Source: Rhizobium tumorigenes
Lineage (GTDB): Bacteria > Pseudomonadota > Alphaproteobacteria > Rhizobiales > Rhizobiaceae
Assembly (NCBI RefSeq): GCF_003240565.2
Contig: NZ_CP117255.1
Coordinates: 1,984,001 to 2,048,000, forward strand
Direction: 5' to 3'
DNA length: 64,000 bases
Shown: positions 37,678 through 45,801 of the stretch, one piece after another
How the letters are laid out: each line of letters opens with the position of its first letter
Numbering within the stretch: the first letter of the stretch is position 1
The notes under the pieces: generated by a model
The model's database searches: none
Told to the model about the DNA's origin: nothing
What the model saw: only the letters and a program-made list of their open reading frames with translations
Made by a program: the position numbers and the translations under genes

Positions 37678-38379
37678 ATGACGACAAAAATGCCCATTTC
37701 GGACGATGCCGCGCACCTTCTGGTGGTGGACGACGACACCCGCATCCGGGTTCTTCTCAACCGCTACCTGATGGAGAAAGGCTTTCGCGTGACTGTTGCC
37801 GCCGAAGGCGCAGAGGCCCGGCGCAAGCTCGAGGGTCTGGATTTCGACCTGATCATCATGGACGTCATGATGCCCGGCGAATCCGGTATCTCGCTCACCG
37901 CGGCGCTGCGCGAGATCAAGAATATCCCGATCATCATGCTGACGGCTCTCGCCGAATCCGATTCCCGCATTGCTGGCCTGGAGGCAGGCGCCGACGACTA
38001 CCTCTCCAAGCCCTTCGACCCGCGCGAACTCGTCTTGCGCATCACCAATATCTTGAAACGAAACTCGCCGGCCGATGCACCGAAGATCGAACAGGTGATG
38101 TTCGGCCCCTATACCTTCTCGCTGTCGCGCAAGGAATTGAAGCGCGCCTCCGAGGTCATACGCCTGACCGATCGCGAGCAGGACATCATGCTGCTGTTTG
38201 CAAGGAAAGCCGGCGAAACCATTCCGCGCCATGAATTGATCGGCGACGATGCCGATGTCGGCGAGCGCACCATCGACGTCCAGATCAACAGGCTGCGCCG
38301 CAAGATCGAGGACGATCCTGCAAACCCCGTCTGGCTTCAGACGGTGCGCGGTATAGGCTACCGTCTCAGCATCGACTAA
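37678..38379 (+). CDS. petR: OmpR-family response regulator PetR
   Basis: A 233-residue two-domain regulator. The receiver domain has VVDDD and phosphorylatable Asp62 (LIIMDVMMPGESG), Thr in MLTALAE and Lys in DDYLSKPFDPREL. The C-terminal OmpR-type winged helix ends DVQINRLRRKIEDDPANP and VRGIGYRLS. Its ATG begins at the base after the petP stop codon, so translation is coupled. The downstream kinase is the likely phosphate donor. Confidence 0.88.
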   Translation: MTTKMPISDDAAHLLVVDDDTRIRVLLNRYLMEKGFRVTVAAEGAEARRKLEGLDFDLIIMDVMMPGESGISLTAALREIKNIPIIMLTALAESDSRIAGLEAGADDYLSKPFDPRELVLRITNILKRNSPADAPKIEQVMFGPYTFSLSRKELKRASEVIRLTDREQDIMLLFARKAGETIPRHELIGDDADVGERTIDVQINRLRRKIEDDPANPVWLQTVRGIGYRLSID

Positions 38380-38413
38380 ACTGAAGCGGACAGAGCCGGC
38401 AGGACCCGTAACG

Positions 38414-39793
38414 ATGGCAGCATTCGACACGATCAGGCGCAACCACGAGCACGTGCCGACGTCCCGCGTCAAATCGGCGAACCGCTGGCTGCGCCGCCGC
38501 CTGCCGACCGGTCTCTATACGCGCTCGCTGCTGATCATCATCATCCCGATGATCCTGCTGCAGGCTGTCGTCGCTGCCGTGTTCATGGAGCGCTACTGGC
38601 AGATGGTGACGCAGCGGTTGTCGATGGCGACAACCCGCGATATCGCCAGCATCATCGACATCATCCAGACCTATCCCCAGGATGCCGACTACACCGAAGT
38701 CACCCGCATCGCCCGCGACAAACTCGGGCTCAGCATCTCTGTCGAGGCGAACAGCGAGCTGCCGAGGCCGCTTTCGAAACCGTTCTTTTCCATCCTCGAC
38801 GATATCCTCAGCGAGGAAATCCACGAGCAGATCAACCTGCCCTTCTGGATCGATACGGTCGGCGATTCCGGTGTCGTTGAAATCCGCATCAAGCTGAAGG
38901 ACAAGGTCCTGCGGGTCTTTGCCCGCCGCAGCCAGACCTACGCCTCGAATACCCAGATCTTCATCTTCTGGATGGTCGGCACCTCGCTGGTGCTGATCGT
39001 CATCGCAGTTCTGTTCCTGCGCGGCCAGATCAGGCCGATCGAGGCGCTGGCCCGGGCTGCCGAGAGCTTCGGCAAGGGCCAGAAGATGGAAGCCTTTCTG
39101 CCACGCGGCGCCGACGAAGTCCGCAGGGCCGGCCTCGCCTTCATCCTGATGCGCGAGCGCATCGAGCGCCAGATCGAGCAGCGCACGGCCATGCTGAGCG
39201 GTGTCAGCCACGACCTGCGCACGGTGCTCACCCGCTTCAAGCTGCAACTGGCGCTGGCCGGCGACAATCCGGACCTCGCAGGCCTCAACGAAGACGTCGA
39301 GGACATGCAGAGCATGCTTGAGGGCTACATGGCCTTTGCCCGCGGCGAAGCGGAAGAAGACGTCGGAAACTTGAAGCTGACCGATCTTTTCGACCGCCTG
39401 GAGGTCGATTTCAGCCTGCATGGCAAGTCGTTCGCCTATGAGATCGAAGGCGACAACGTCGTCTCCGTGCGCCCCAACGCCTTCAACCGGCTGGTGACCA
39501 ACCTTGCCTCAAATGCCCGGCGCTACGCCAATACCCTGCGGATAGACGCCAAGCACAGCGCGCGCTGGCTGACGGTCGTTTTCGACGACGACGGCCCCGG
39601 CATTCCAGCGGCCAACCGCGAGGACGTCTTCAAGCCGTTCTTCAGGCTCGATGCCGCACGCAATCTGGACAATTCCGGCACGGGCCTCGGTTTGTCGATA
39701 GCACTCGACATCGCCCGCAGCCATGGCGGCAACATCACACTCGGGGACAGCCCGCTGGGCGGCCTGAGAGCCACCGTCCGTATTCCTGCCTGA
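38414..39793 (+). CDS. EnvZ-like sensor histidine kinase
   Basis: A 459-residue inner membrane kinase. Transmembrane helices are at about 36-57 and 181-203 with a periplasmic sensor of ~120 residues between, then HAMP (RGQIRPIEALARAAESFGKG), the phospho-His266 in GVSHDLRTVLTRF, and an ATP-binding domain with N-box NRLVTNLASNARRY, DDDGPGI and SGTGLGLSIA. It lies 34 bases after petR in the same direction, so PetR is the probable partner. The stimulus is unknown. Confidence 0.92.
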   Translation: MAAFDTIRRNHEHVPTSRVKSANRWLRRRLPTGLYTRSLLIIIIPMILLQAVVAAVFMERYWQMVTQRLSMATTRDIASIIDIIQTYPQDADYTEVTRIARDKLGLSISVEANSELPRPLSKPFFSILDDILSEEIHEQINLPFWIDTVGDSGVVEIRIKLKDKVLRVFARRSQTYASNTQIFIFWMVGTSLVLIVIAVLFLRGQIRPIEALARAAESFGKGQKMEAFLPRGADEVRRAGLAFILMRERIERQIEQRTAMLSGVSHDLRTVLTRFKLQLALAGDNPDLAGLNEDVEDMQSMLEGYMAFARGEAEEDVGNLKLTDLFDRLEVDFSLHGKSFAYEIEGDNVVSVRPNAFNRLVTNLASNARRYANTLRIDAKHSARWLTVVFDDDGPGIPAANREDVFKPFFRLDAARNLDNSGTGLGLSIALDIARSHGGNITLGDSPLGGLRATVRIPA

Positions 39794-39802
39794 GGAGGCC
39801 CT

Positions 39803-40384
39803 ATGACGCTTGATCTTACAGCCATGACCTGGCTGAATGAGCCGCCTTTATCGGAAATGCGCGGCGGGCGGCTATTCGTCCGCTCCGGCGAAAAAACCGA
39901 CTTCTGGCAGGGCACCTATTACGGTTTCCACCGCGACGACGGCCACTTCCTGCACCAGCCGCGCCACGGCGATTTCACCGCCAGCATCAGCTTTTCGGGC
40001 CGTTACGAACATCTCTATGACCAGGCGGGCTTGATGATCCGCCACGACGCGACGCACTGGGTCAAATGCGGAATAGAATTTACCGATGGTGCCAAGCACT
40101 TCAGCGTCGTCGTCACCAACGGGCATTCCGACTGGTCGGCTTTCAGGCTGGATCAGGACTTCGATGCCTTGTCGGTACGAGTGACCCGCAACGGCGACGC
40201 TCTGTTCATCCAGTACCGCACGGACGCAGTGACCGACTGGCACATGGCAAGGCTCGCCTATTTCGACCCGGCGATCACAGAGTTGATGGTCGGCCCGGCC
40301 TTCTGCTCACCGCAGCGCGCCGGCTTCGAAGCGGAATTCTTCGACTTCAGCGTCACCGACCCGGTGTCGCGGGATATCCACTGA
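39803..40384 (+). CDS. DUF1349 domain protein
   Basis: A 193-residue soluble protein with a jelly-roll-like pattern of DUF1349 proteins: TDFWQGTYYGFHRDDGHFLH, YDQAGLMIRHDATHWVKCGIE and SDWSAFRL. Relatives bind carbohydrate-like ligands or are called regulators of enolase, without firm evidence. It starts nine bases after the kinase stop, with GAGGAGG before the ATG, so it belongs to the pet operon by position. Confidence 0.82.
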   Translation: MTLDLTAMTWLNEPPLSEMRGGRLFVRSGEKTDFWQGTYYGFHRDDGHFLHQPRHGDFTASISFSGRYEHLYDQAGLMIRHDATHWVKCGIEFTDGAKHFSVVVTNGHSDWSAFRLDQDFDALSVRVTRNGDALFIQYRTDAVTDWHMARLAYFDPAITELMVGPAFCSPQRAGFEAEFFDFSVTDPVSRDIH

Positions 40385-40397
40385 GCGGCAATGCCGT

Positions 40398-40739
40398 TCA
40401 CATCATCCGGCGCCCGTTCGGCGTGCCACGCTCGACAGCGGCAAGCACGATGGCGCCTGCCTCATCCTCGAAACCGAGAGTGAGCACTTCCGAGCGGAAT
40501 GGCCCGATCTGGCGGGGCGGGAAATTGACGACGCCGAGCACCTGGCGACCGATCAACGTTTCAAGCGTGTAATGGACGGTGATCTGTGCCGAGGATTTCT
40601 TGATGCCGATCTCCGAGCCGAAATCGATTTTCAGCTTGAAGGCCGGCTTGCGTGCTTGCGGAAAATCCTCCGCCTCGACGATCGTGCCGACGCGGATGTC
40701 TACCTTCTCGAAATCGCCATAGGTGATCTCTTCGGTCAT
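40398..40739 (-). CDS. csaA: tRNA-binding domain protein (CsaA/YgjH)
   Basis: A 113-residue OB-fold protein matching CsaA: TYGDFEKVDIRVGTIVEAED, ARKPAFKLKIDFGSEIGIKK and the ending VNFPPRQIGPFRSEVL with VAAVERGTPNG-like GTPNGRRMM. The domain is the one used by aminoacyl-tRNA synthetase partners to hold tRNA; CsaA has also been described as a chaperone-like protein. It is the last gene of the ybjN-proC-csaA operon, 16 bases after proC. Confidence 0.9.
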   Translation of the reverse strand: MTEEITYGDFEKVDIRVGTIVEAEDFPQARKPAFKLKIDFGSEIGIKKSSAQITVHYTLETLIGRQVLGVVNFPPRQIGPFRSEVLTLGFEDEAGAIVLAAVERGTPNGRRMM

Positions 40740-40755
40740 GGGGAGCTCCGTTGTG

Positions 40756-41580
40756 TCAGCCAGCCAGTTCCTGCGCGCGCAGGCGGGCAGCGGCAATCGC
40801 CTCGTCGAACAACGGCTGCATGCCGTCCTCTGCCATCAGCACGGCGAGGGCCGCTGCGGTGGTGCCGCCCGGCGAAGTGACGTTCTGGCGCAGCCTCGAA
40901 GCATCGTCGGGGAGCTGGTGAAGAAGTTCGCCAGCTCCCGCGACGGTTTCCCGTGCGAGACGCATGGCGAGGTCCGCCTGCAGGCCGAGCTTGCGACCTG
41001 CCTCCGCCATGCATTCCACGAGATAGAAGACATAGGCCGGTCCGCTGCCGGAAACAGCCGTGACGGCATCGATATCGGCTTCTTCGGGCACCCATTCGAC
41101 CGGGCCGGAGACTTTCAAGAGGTTCTGGACGATCTGCCGACGGCGCTCGTCTGTCGCCTCGTTGGCATAGGCGCCGGTGACGCCACGACCGACCATGGCC
41201 GGCGTGTTCGGCATGGCGCGGACCATGGCTGCCTTGCCGAGATGGGTCTCAAGGAAAGCCAGCGTCTTGCCGGCCGCGACCGAGACGACGACTGTCTCAG
41301 TGCCCACGGCATGGCGCAGCGACGGCAGGACCGCCTCCATCACCTGCGGCTTCAGCGCCAGAAAAAGCACGCCGGCCTCGATGCCCTCGGGCAAACTGGT
41401 AACATGCCGGGCTCCGGCTTCCGCAATCATTGTCAGCATCGGGGCTGCCGGACCCGGATCGACGACGATCACCGAACAACCGGCAACACCGCTCTTCAGC
41501 CAGCCCGTCAGCAGCGCGCCGCCCATATTGCCAGCACCGACCAGAACGATCGGACGCGAGGGAGCGGCGGCAGGCGTCAT
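40756..41580 (-). CDS. proC: Pyrroline-5-carboxylate reductase
   Basis: A 274-residue NAD(P)H enzyme for the last step of proline biosynthesis. The N-terminal Rossmann motif is VLVGAGNMGGALLTGWLKSG, and the family signature VSGSGPAYVFYLVECMAEAG with LARETVAGAGELL lies in the C-terminal dimer domain, ending TSPGGTTAAALAVL. ATG 41580 sits 1 base after the ybjN stop with GGTGAG upstream; GTG 41592 is an alternative overlapping ybjN. Confidence 0.95.
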   Translation of the reverse strand: MTPAAAPSRPIVLVGAGNMGGALLTGWLKSGVAGCSVIVVDPGPAAPMLTMIAEAGARHVTSLPEGIEAGVLFLALKPQVMEAVLPSLRHAVGTETVVVSVAAGKTLAFLETHLGKAAMVRAMPNTPAMVGRGVTGAYANEATDERRRQIVQNLLKVSGPVEWVPEEADIDAVTAVSGSGPAYVFYLVECMAEAGRKLGLQADLAMRLARETVAGAGELLHQLPDDASRLRQNVTSPGGTTAAALAVLMAEDGMQPLFDEAIAAARLRAQELAG

Positions 41581-41581
41581 A

Positions 41582-42082
41582 TCAGCACTCACCGACAGTT
41601 TCGAACAACACAGCTTCCATCGCGCTCTTGGCCTCCATGCCGGACCAGACGACGAACTGGAAGGCCTGGTAATAGGCTTCGCAGGTTTCAAGACCGTTGG
41701 AAAGCAACACCTCGACCTGGCGGTTGGTAGGCTCGGCACCGCCGGCGAGCAGCAGCGACTGGCGGAAGATCACCACGTCTTCCTGGCGCCACAGGTCGAA
41801 ATGCCCCATCATCACCTGGCCGTTGATGCAGGAGAGCAGACGGATGACTTCGTTGACGCGGGTTTCGGCGACCTTGATGTCGAACGCGCAGGCAATGTGC
41901 AGAGCCTCGCACTCTTCCATCCATGAAAACGACACGTGATAATCGGCCCAGTGGCCGGCCACGGTCATTGCGATCTCGTCTTCGCCCGACCTCTCGAAGG
42001 ACCAGTCGTTATTGGCAGCGACGAACTCGATCATGTCGACCGGGTTGGACTGGCGCTCAAGTTCAATTTCCATCAGGCTCAT
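41582..42082 (-). CDS. YbjN domain protein
   Basis: A 166-residue acidic soluble protein of the YbjN family (SNPVDMIEFVAANNDWSFER; ISFSWMEE-like VSFSWMEECEALHIA; LDSNQG-like VWSGMEAKSAMEAVL). Family members are implicated in motility and stress in enterobacteria but have no known biochemical activity. It heads a leftward operon with proC and csaA. AAGGTG precedes the ATG. Upstream lies a cluster of GANTC sites. Confidence 0.82.
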   Translation of the reverse strand: MSLMEIELERQSNPVDMIEFVAANNDWSFERSGEDEIAMTVAGHWADYHVSFSWMEECEALHIACAFDIKVAETRVNEVIRLLSCINGQVMMGHFDLWRQEDVVIFRQSLLLAGGAEPTNRQVEVLLSNGLETCEAYYQAFQFVVWSGMEAKSAMEAVLFETVGEC

Positions 42083-42229
42083 ACAGCACCTTTTCAACCG
42101 GAGTGGATGCAGCTGCTTGTGCTTCAACACACTACCTGCAGACAGTAACTCCGGCACAACCACTGGGATGATGTTGAACGGGGCCAGTATATCGTGACCA
42201 CCATGCCCGGAGCTTACCAAGGCCGTTCC

Positions 42230-42354
42230 GAATCATCATTTAAAATCAGTGTATAGGCGCTGTCGGCCGGCGCCATCCCCTCAAATTGCAATTCCCCGAT
42301 CCACCTGTGGAAAGGTGTTGCGAGATCGATTCAGAAGCGAGTCATAAATGACTC
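42230..42354. promoter_or_regulatory. GANTC (CcrM) site cluster upstream of the ybjN-proC-csaA operon
   Basis: Four GANTC sites fall within 125 bases: GAATC 42230, GATTC 42328, GAGTC 42339 and GACTC 42350. The last two are the arms of the palindrome GAGTCATAAATGACTC (42339-42354). In alphaproteobacteria GANTC is methylated by CcrM in a cell cycle-dependent way and clusters mark regulated promoters. The rest of the ~390-base gap holds no credible gene. Regulation here is inference. Confidence 0.5.
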
Positions 42355-42409
42355 TGGCAATTGAGTTTTTTGTACATGTCCACAGGTCTTAAAAAATTCG
42401 TTCAAATAG

Positions 42410-42446
42410 TAACAAAACGGGCATGGCGGAGATACGCCATGCCCGT
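42410..42446 (-). terminator. Terminator hairpin downstream of ubiK
   Basis: A perfect 12-bp stem, ACGGGCATGGCG (42417-42428) and CGCCATGCCCGT (42435-42446), with a six-base loop. In the leftward direction it lies 23 bases after the ubiK stop and is followed by TTTTGTT, fitting intrinsic termination. Confidence 0.85.
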
Positions 42447-42468
42447 CGAACCGGCCTCTGGGCTGAAA

Positions 42469-42729
42469 TCATTTGCCCTTGGCGGAAAACTTTGCCTCGA
42501 GCGCTTCGATGCGGGCCTTGAGCGCCTCGTTTTCGTCGCGCGCCTTGACCGCCATTTCGCGCACGGCTTCGAACTCCTCGCGCTTGACGATGTCCATGCT
42601 GTTGAGCCAGCGTTCGGCCTGGGCATTGAACGCGGTTTCGATTTCGCGGCGGACGCCCTGCGCGGCGCCAGCGGCATCGGTCATCAGCTTGGCGAATTCA
42701 TCCATGATGCGGTTCGGTCCTGTGGTCAT
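42469..42729 (-). CDS. ubiK: Ubiquinone biosynthesis accessory factor UbiK
   Basis: An 86-residue protein of the BMFP/YqiC family: an amphipathic N-terminal helix (NRIMDEFAKLMTDAAGAAQG) and a C-terminal coiled coil with VKREEFEAVREMAVKARDEN and ALKARIEALEAK. UbiK aids aerobic ubiquinone synthesis in the UbiJ-containing complex and binds lipids. ATG 42729 has AGGAGAG upstream. It has its own strong terminator and is divergent from lgt. Confidence 0.9.
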   Translation of the reverse strand: MTTGPNRIMDEFAKLMTDAAGAAQGVRREIETAFNAQAERWLNSMDIVKREEFEAVREMAVKARDENEALKARIEALEAKFSAKGK

Positions 42730-42934
42730 GCTGCTCTCCTTTGCGGCCAATGGCCCGGTGAAGGGTTCTCTCCTCCAAGATAGTGTTGAGTTAGGATTTC
42801 GGAAGTCCCGTTGCAAGCGGTTTAAGCCGTGGGCAACTCAGCGTGGCGCTTGCAATTGTCATGGTTCGGTTTAATCGACATCATCATGCCTCGTTTCGGC
42901 AGCATCTTTCGCGCGCATCACTGGATGGATAACC

Positions 42935-43792
42935 TTGCAGACACCCGCCCTTCTTATGGCACTGATCCCTTTTCCGGACATCGATCCGGTGGCCTTCTCC
43001 ATAGGTCCGCTGGCGATACACTGGTACGGACTTGCCTATGTCATCGGCATCCTGCTGGGCTGGGGCTACGCAAGGCGGCTGGTCACCAACGAACGCCTGT
43101 GGCGCGATGGCAAGGCGCCGATGACCGTTGCCCATCTCGATGATTTCGTTGTCTGGATCGCACTCGGCATCGTGCTCGGCGGACGCATCGGCTACGTGTT
43201 GTTCTACGACATGCAGGCTGTCAGCGAAAATCCGCTGCGCGCATTCGAAATCTGGAACGGGGGAATGTCGTTCCACGGCGGCCTTATAGGCTCGACCGTT
43301 GCGATGATCCTGTTCTCCCGCCGCAATGGCATTCCGATGTGGAGCCTGTTCGACGTCATCGCCACCGTCGTGCCAATCGGGCTGTTCTGCGGACGCATCG
43401 CCAATTTCGTCAACGGCGAGCTCTGGGGTCGCGTGTCGACGGTGCCGTGGGCTATCGTGTTTCCGACAGGCGGACCGCTCAGCCGTCATCCGAGCCAGCT
43501 TTATGAGGCGGGGCTCGAAGGCATCGTGCTGTTCCTGGTGCTGTTTGTCATCACCCATTGGCTGCTGACCCTGAAGCAGCCGGGCCTGACCAGCGGCATT
43601 TTCGTCACTGGATATGCCCTGTCGCGCATCTTCGTCGAGTTCTTCCGCGAACCGGATGCGCAGCTCGGCTATCTCCTCGGTACCGACTGGCTGACCATGG
43701 GCATGGTGCTGTCGCTGCCGATGATCCTGCTCGGTCTCTGGGCTGCCATTCGTGCTGTCCGGTCCAATGCCATACGTCGACAGCCAGTCTGA
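42935..43792 (+). CDS. lgt: Prolipoprotein diacylglyceryl transferase
   Basis: A 285-residue, seven-helix inner membrane enzyme that transfers diacylglycerol from phosphatidylglycerol to the lipobox Cys. Signature regions are [28 protein letters not shown] and [14 protein letters not shown], with [10 protein letters not shown]. The start is probably TTG 42935, with GGATGGA before it and the N-terminus typical of rhizobial Lgt; ATG 42956 lacks a ribosome site. Nearby substrates include the lipoprotein at 47 kb. Confidence 0.93.
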   Translation: MQTPALLMALIPFPDIDPVAFSIGPLAIHWYGLAYVIGILLGWGYARRLVTNERLWRDGKAPMTVAHLDDFVVWIALGIVLGGRIGYVLFYDMQAVSENPLRAFEIWNGGMSFHGGLIGSTVAMILFSRRNGIPMWSLFDVIATVVPIGLFCGRIANFVNGELWGRVSTVPWAIVFPTGGPLSRHPSQLYEAGLEGIVLFLVLFVITHWLLTLKQPGLTSGIFVTGYALSRIFVEFFREPDAQLGYLLGTDWLTMGMVLSLPMILLGLWAAIRAVRSNAIRRQPV

Positions 43793-43811
43793 GCGTTTCG
43801 GGGGAGATGCG

Positions 43812-44912
43812 ATGACAACCGCGCTAGGGGAAAAGATCAAGACCATTATCCGCGCCAACGGGCCGATCAGCGTCACCGATTATTTCTCGCTGTGCCTCGC
43901 TGACCCGCAGCACGGCTACTACCGTACGCGCGAACCCTTCGGCCCGTCCGGTGACTTCGTGACCGCGCCAGAGGTCAGCCAGCTCTTCGGCGAGATGATA
44001 GGCGTCTTCATGGTGCATGCCTGGCAGCGCCACGGTACGCCGCCGGGTGTGCGTCTTGTCGAGATCGGCCCCGGTCGCGGCACGATGATGTCCGACATGC
44101 TGCGCGTCATCCGGCGCCTGGCACCGCTGCTCTACGACAGCATGCAGGTGCATCTGGTCGAAACCAGCGAACGACTGCGCGACATCCAGCAGGAGACGCT
44201 GCAGTCCCATGGCGCCAAGGTCGCCTGGCACGTCGATTTCAACGACGTCCCCCATGGCTTCACGCTGCTGGCCGCCAACGAACTGTTCGATGCCATCCCG
44301 ATCCGCCAGTTTGTACGCACCGCGACGGGCTTTCGCGAGCGGGTGGTGGTGCTCGACATCGATGACGAACTCAGCTTTGCCGCCGGCACCGCAACCCTCG
44401 ATCCAGCCCTTATGCCGGAATCCGCACCCAAGACGCCGCTCGGCACTGTCTTCGAAATCGCCCCTGCCCGCCAGGCGGTGATGAGCGCCATCTGCGAGCG
44501 GCTCGGCAGCAATGGCGGCACTGCCGTCATCATCGACTACGGCCATCTGTCTACGGGTTTCGGCGACACGCTGCAGGCCGTGCGGATGCATGAATACGAT
44601 CCGCCGCTCGCCCATCCCGGCGAAGCGGACCTCACCAGCCACATCGATTTCCAGAGCCTCGCCGAAGCAGCGCTCGCCGAAGGCATCCACGTCAACGGTT
44701 GCGCCTACCAGGGCGATTTCCTGATAGGGCTCGGACTGGCGGACCGCGCCGGTGCGCTTGGCCGGGGACAGGACGGCACGGTGCAGCGCGATATCCAGCT
44801 AGCCGTGGACCGGCTGGCCGGCGCTGGCGAAGGCAAGATGGGGGAACTGTTCAAGGTGCTCGCAGTTTCCAGTCCGGCCATCGACCTGATGCCGTTCCGC
44901 CCGGTGGATTGA
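43812..44912 (+). CDS. Class I SAM-dependent methyltransferase, MidA/NDUFAF7 type
   Basis: A 366-residue enzyme of the DUF185 family. It has the segment DYFSLCLADPQHGYYRTREP, the SAM-binding motif RLVEIGPGRGTMMSDMLRV, and VHLVETSERLRDIQ. The eukaryotic relative NDUFAF7 methylates an arginine of a complex I subunit; the bacterial role is less clear. It begins 19 bases after the lgt stop with GGGGAGA before the ATG, so it is probably co-transcribed with lgt. Confidence 0.87.
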   Translation: MTTALGEKIKTIIRANGPISVTDYFSLCLADPQHGYYRTREPFGPSGDFVTAPEVSQLFGEMIGVFMVHAWQRHGTPPGVRLVEIGPGRGTMMSDMLRVIRRLAPLLYDSMQVHLVETSERLRDIQQETLQSHGAKVAWHVDFNDVPHGFTLLAANELFDAIPIRQFVRTATGFRERVVVLDIDDELSFAAGTATLDPALMPESAPKTPLGTVFEIAPARQAVMSAICERLGSNGGTAVIIDYGHLSTGFGDTLQAVRMHEYDPPLAHPGEADLTSHIDFQSLAEAALAEGIHVNGCAYQGDFLIGLGLADRAGALGRGQDGTVQRDIQLAVDRLAGAGEGKMGELFKVLAVSSPAIDLMPFRPVD

Positions 44913-45002
44913 CAGCCCGCCTGCCGTGGGGAAAACATCCGCGCCATCGAAGCAGCGGACCGCACGCCAGGCAACGGCTGCGCAAGCCAGACGAAACCGG
45001 AC

Positions 45003-45800
45003 GTGAAGGACGACGCATTGCTGCAACCCCTGGAAAGCCCGCTGCTGGCGGCAATCGGCCGCCCCGGCATCCGCCACGGCTATTTTACCCGACAAGGCGG
45101 CGTCTCCGAGGGTATATATCGCGGCCTCAATGTCGGGCTCGGCTCCCGCGATGAGCGGGCTGCAGTCGAGGAAAACCGCCGCCGGGTCGCTGCATGGTTC
45201 GGCCAGCCGGTCGAAAAGCTCGCCACCGTCCATCAGATCCACTCCGCCGACGTCGTTACTATCGATGCCGGCTATGACGGCACAAGGCCGCAGGCCGACG
45301 CGCTGGTGACAGCCGTACCCGGCATAGTGCTCGGCGTGCTGGCAGCCGATTGCGGCCCGATCCTTTTTGCCGATTCCAAGAACCGGGTGATCGGCGCAGC
45401 CCACGCGGGATGGAAGGGCGCACTGACAGGCGTACTCGAAAACACCATCGACGCGATGGTGGCGCTTGGCGCCGAGCGCAGATCAATCGTTGCCTGCCTC
45501 GGCCCGTCGATCAGCAGCAGCAGCTACGAAGTTGGCCCGGAGTTCGTCGAACGCTTCCTCGCCCACGATCCGGCCTACACGCGCTATTTCTCAGGCTCGG
45601 CCAATCAGGGCCACGCGATGTTCGACCTGCCGGCCCTGACCGTCGACCGGTTGACGGCAGCCGGCGTCACGGCCGAAAGCCTCGGCCTCTGCACCTACCC
45701 CGATGCCGGCCGCTTCTTCTCCTATCGCCGCACGACCCACGAGCGCCAGGAAGACTACGGCCGGCAGATCTCAGCCATCGCAATCGAGGACACGTTTTAA
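45003..45800 (+). CDS. pgeF: Peptidoglycan editing factor PgeF (laccase-domain/YfiH)
   Basis: A 265-residue protein with the multicopper-oxidase-like Zn site of the YfiH/PgeF family: His80 in VHQIHSADV, Cys117 in AADCGPILFAD and His134 in AAHAGWKGAL. PgeF removes or prevents L-serine misincorporation into the peptide stem of peptidoglycan; related proteins also have purine nucleoside activity. GTG 45003 is the apparent start. It is followed one base later by the M24 family gene. Confidence 0.92.
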   Translation: MKDDALLQPLESPLLAAIGRPGIRHGYFTRQGGVSEGIYRGLNVGLGSRDERAAVEENRRRVAAWFGQPVEKLATVHQIHSADVVTIDAGYDGTRPQADALVTAVPGIVLGVLAADCGPILFADSKNRVIGAAHAGWKGALTGVLENTIDAMVALGAERRSIVACLGPSISSSSYEVGPEFVERFLAHDPAYTRYFSGSANQGHAMFDLPALTVDRLTAAGVTAESLGLCTYPDAGRFFSYRRTTHERQEDYGRQISAIAIEDTF

Positions 45801-45801
45801 C

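Noticed and set aside
42300..42395. DnaA-box-like TGTGGA/TCCACA sequences suggesting a replication origin
   Set aside because: Both differ from TTATCCACA at two positions, and there is no A+T-rich unwinding region or origin-associated gene nearby.
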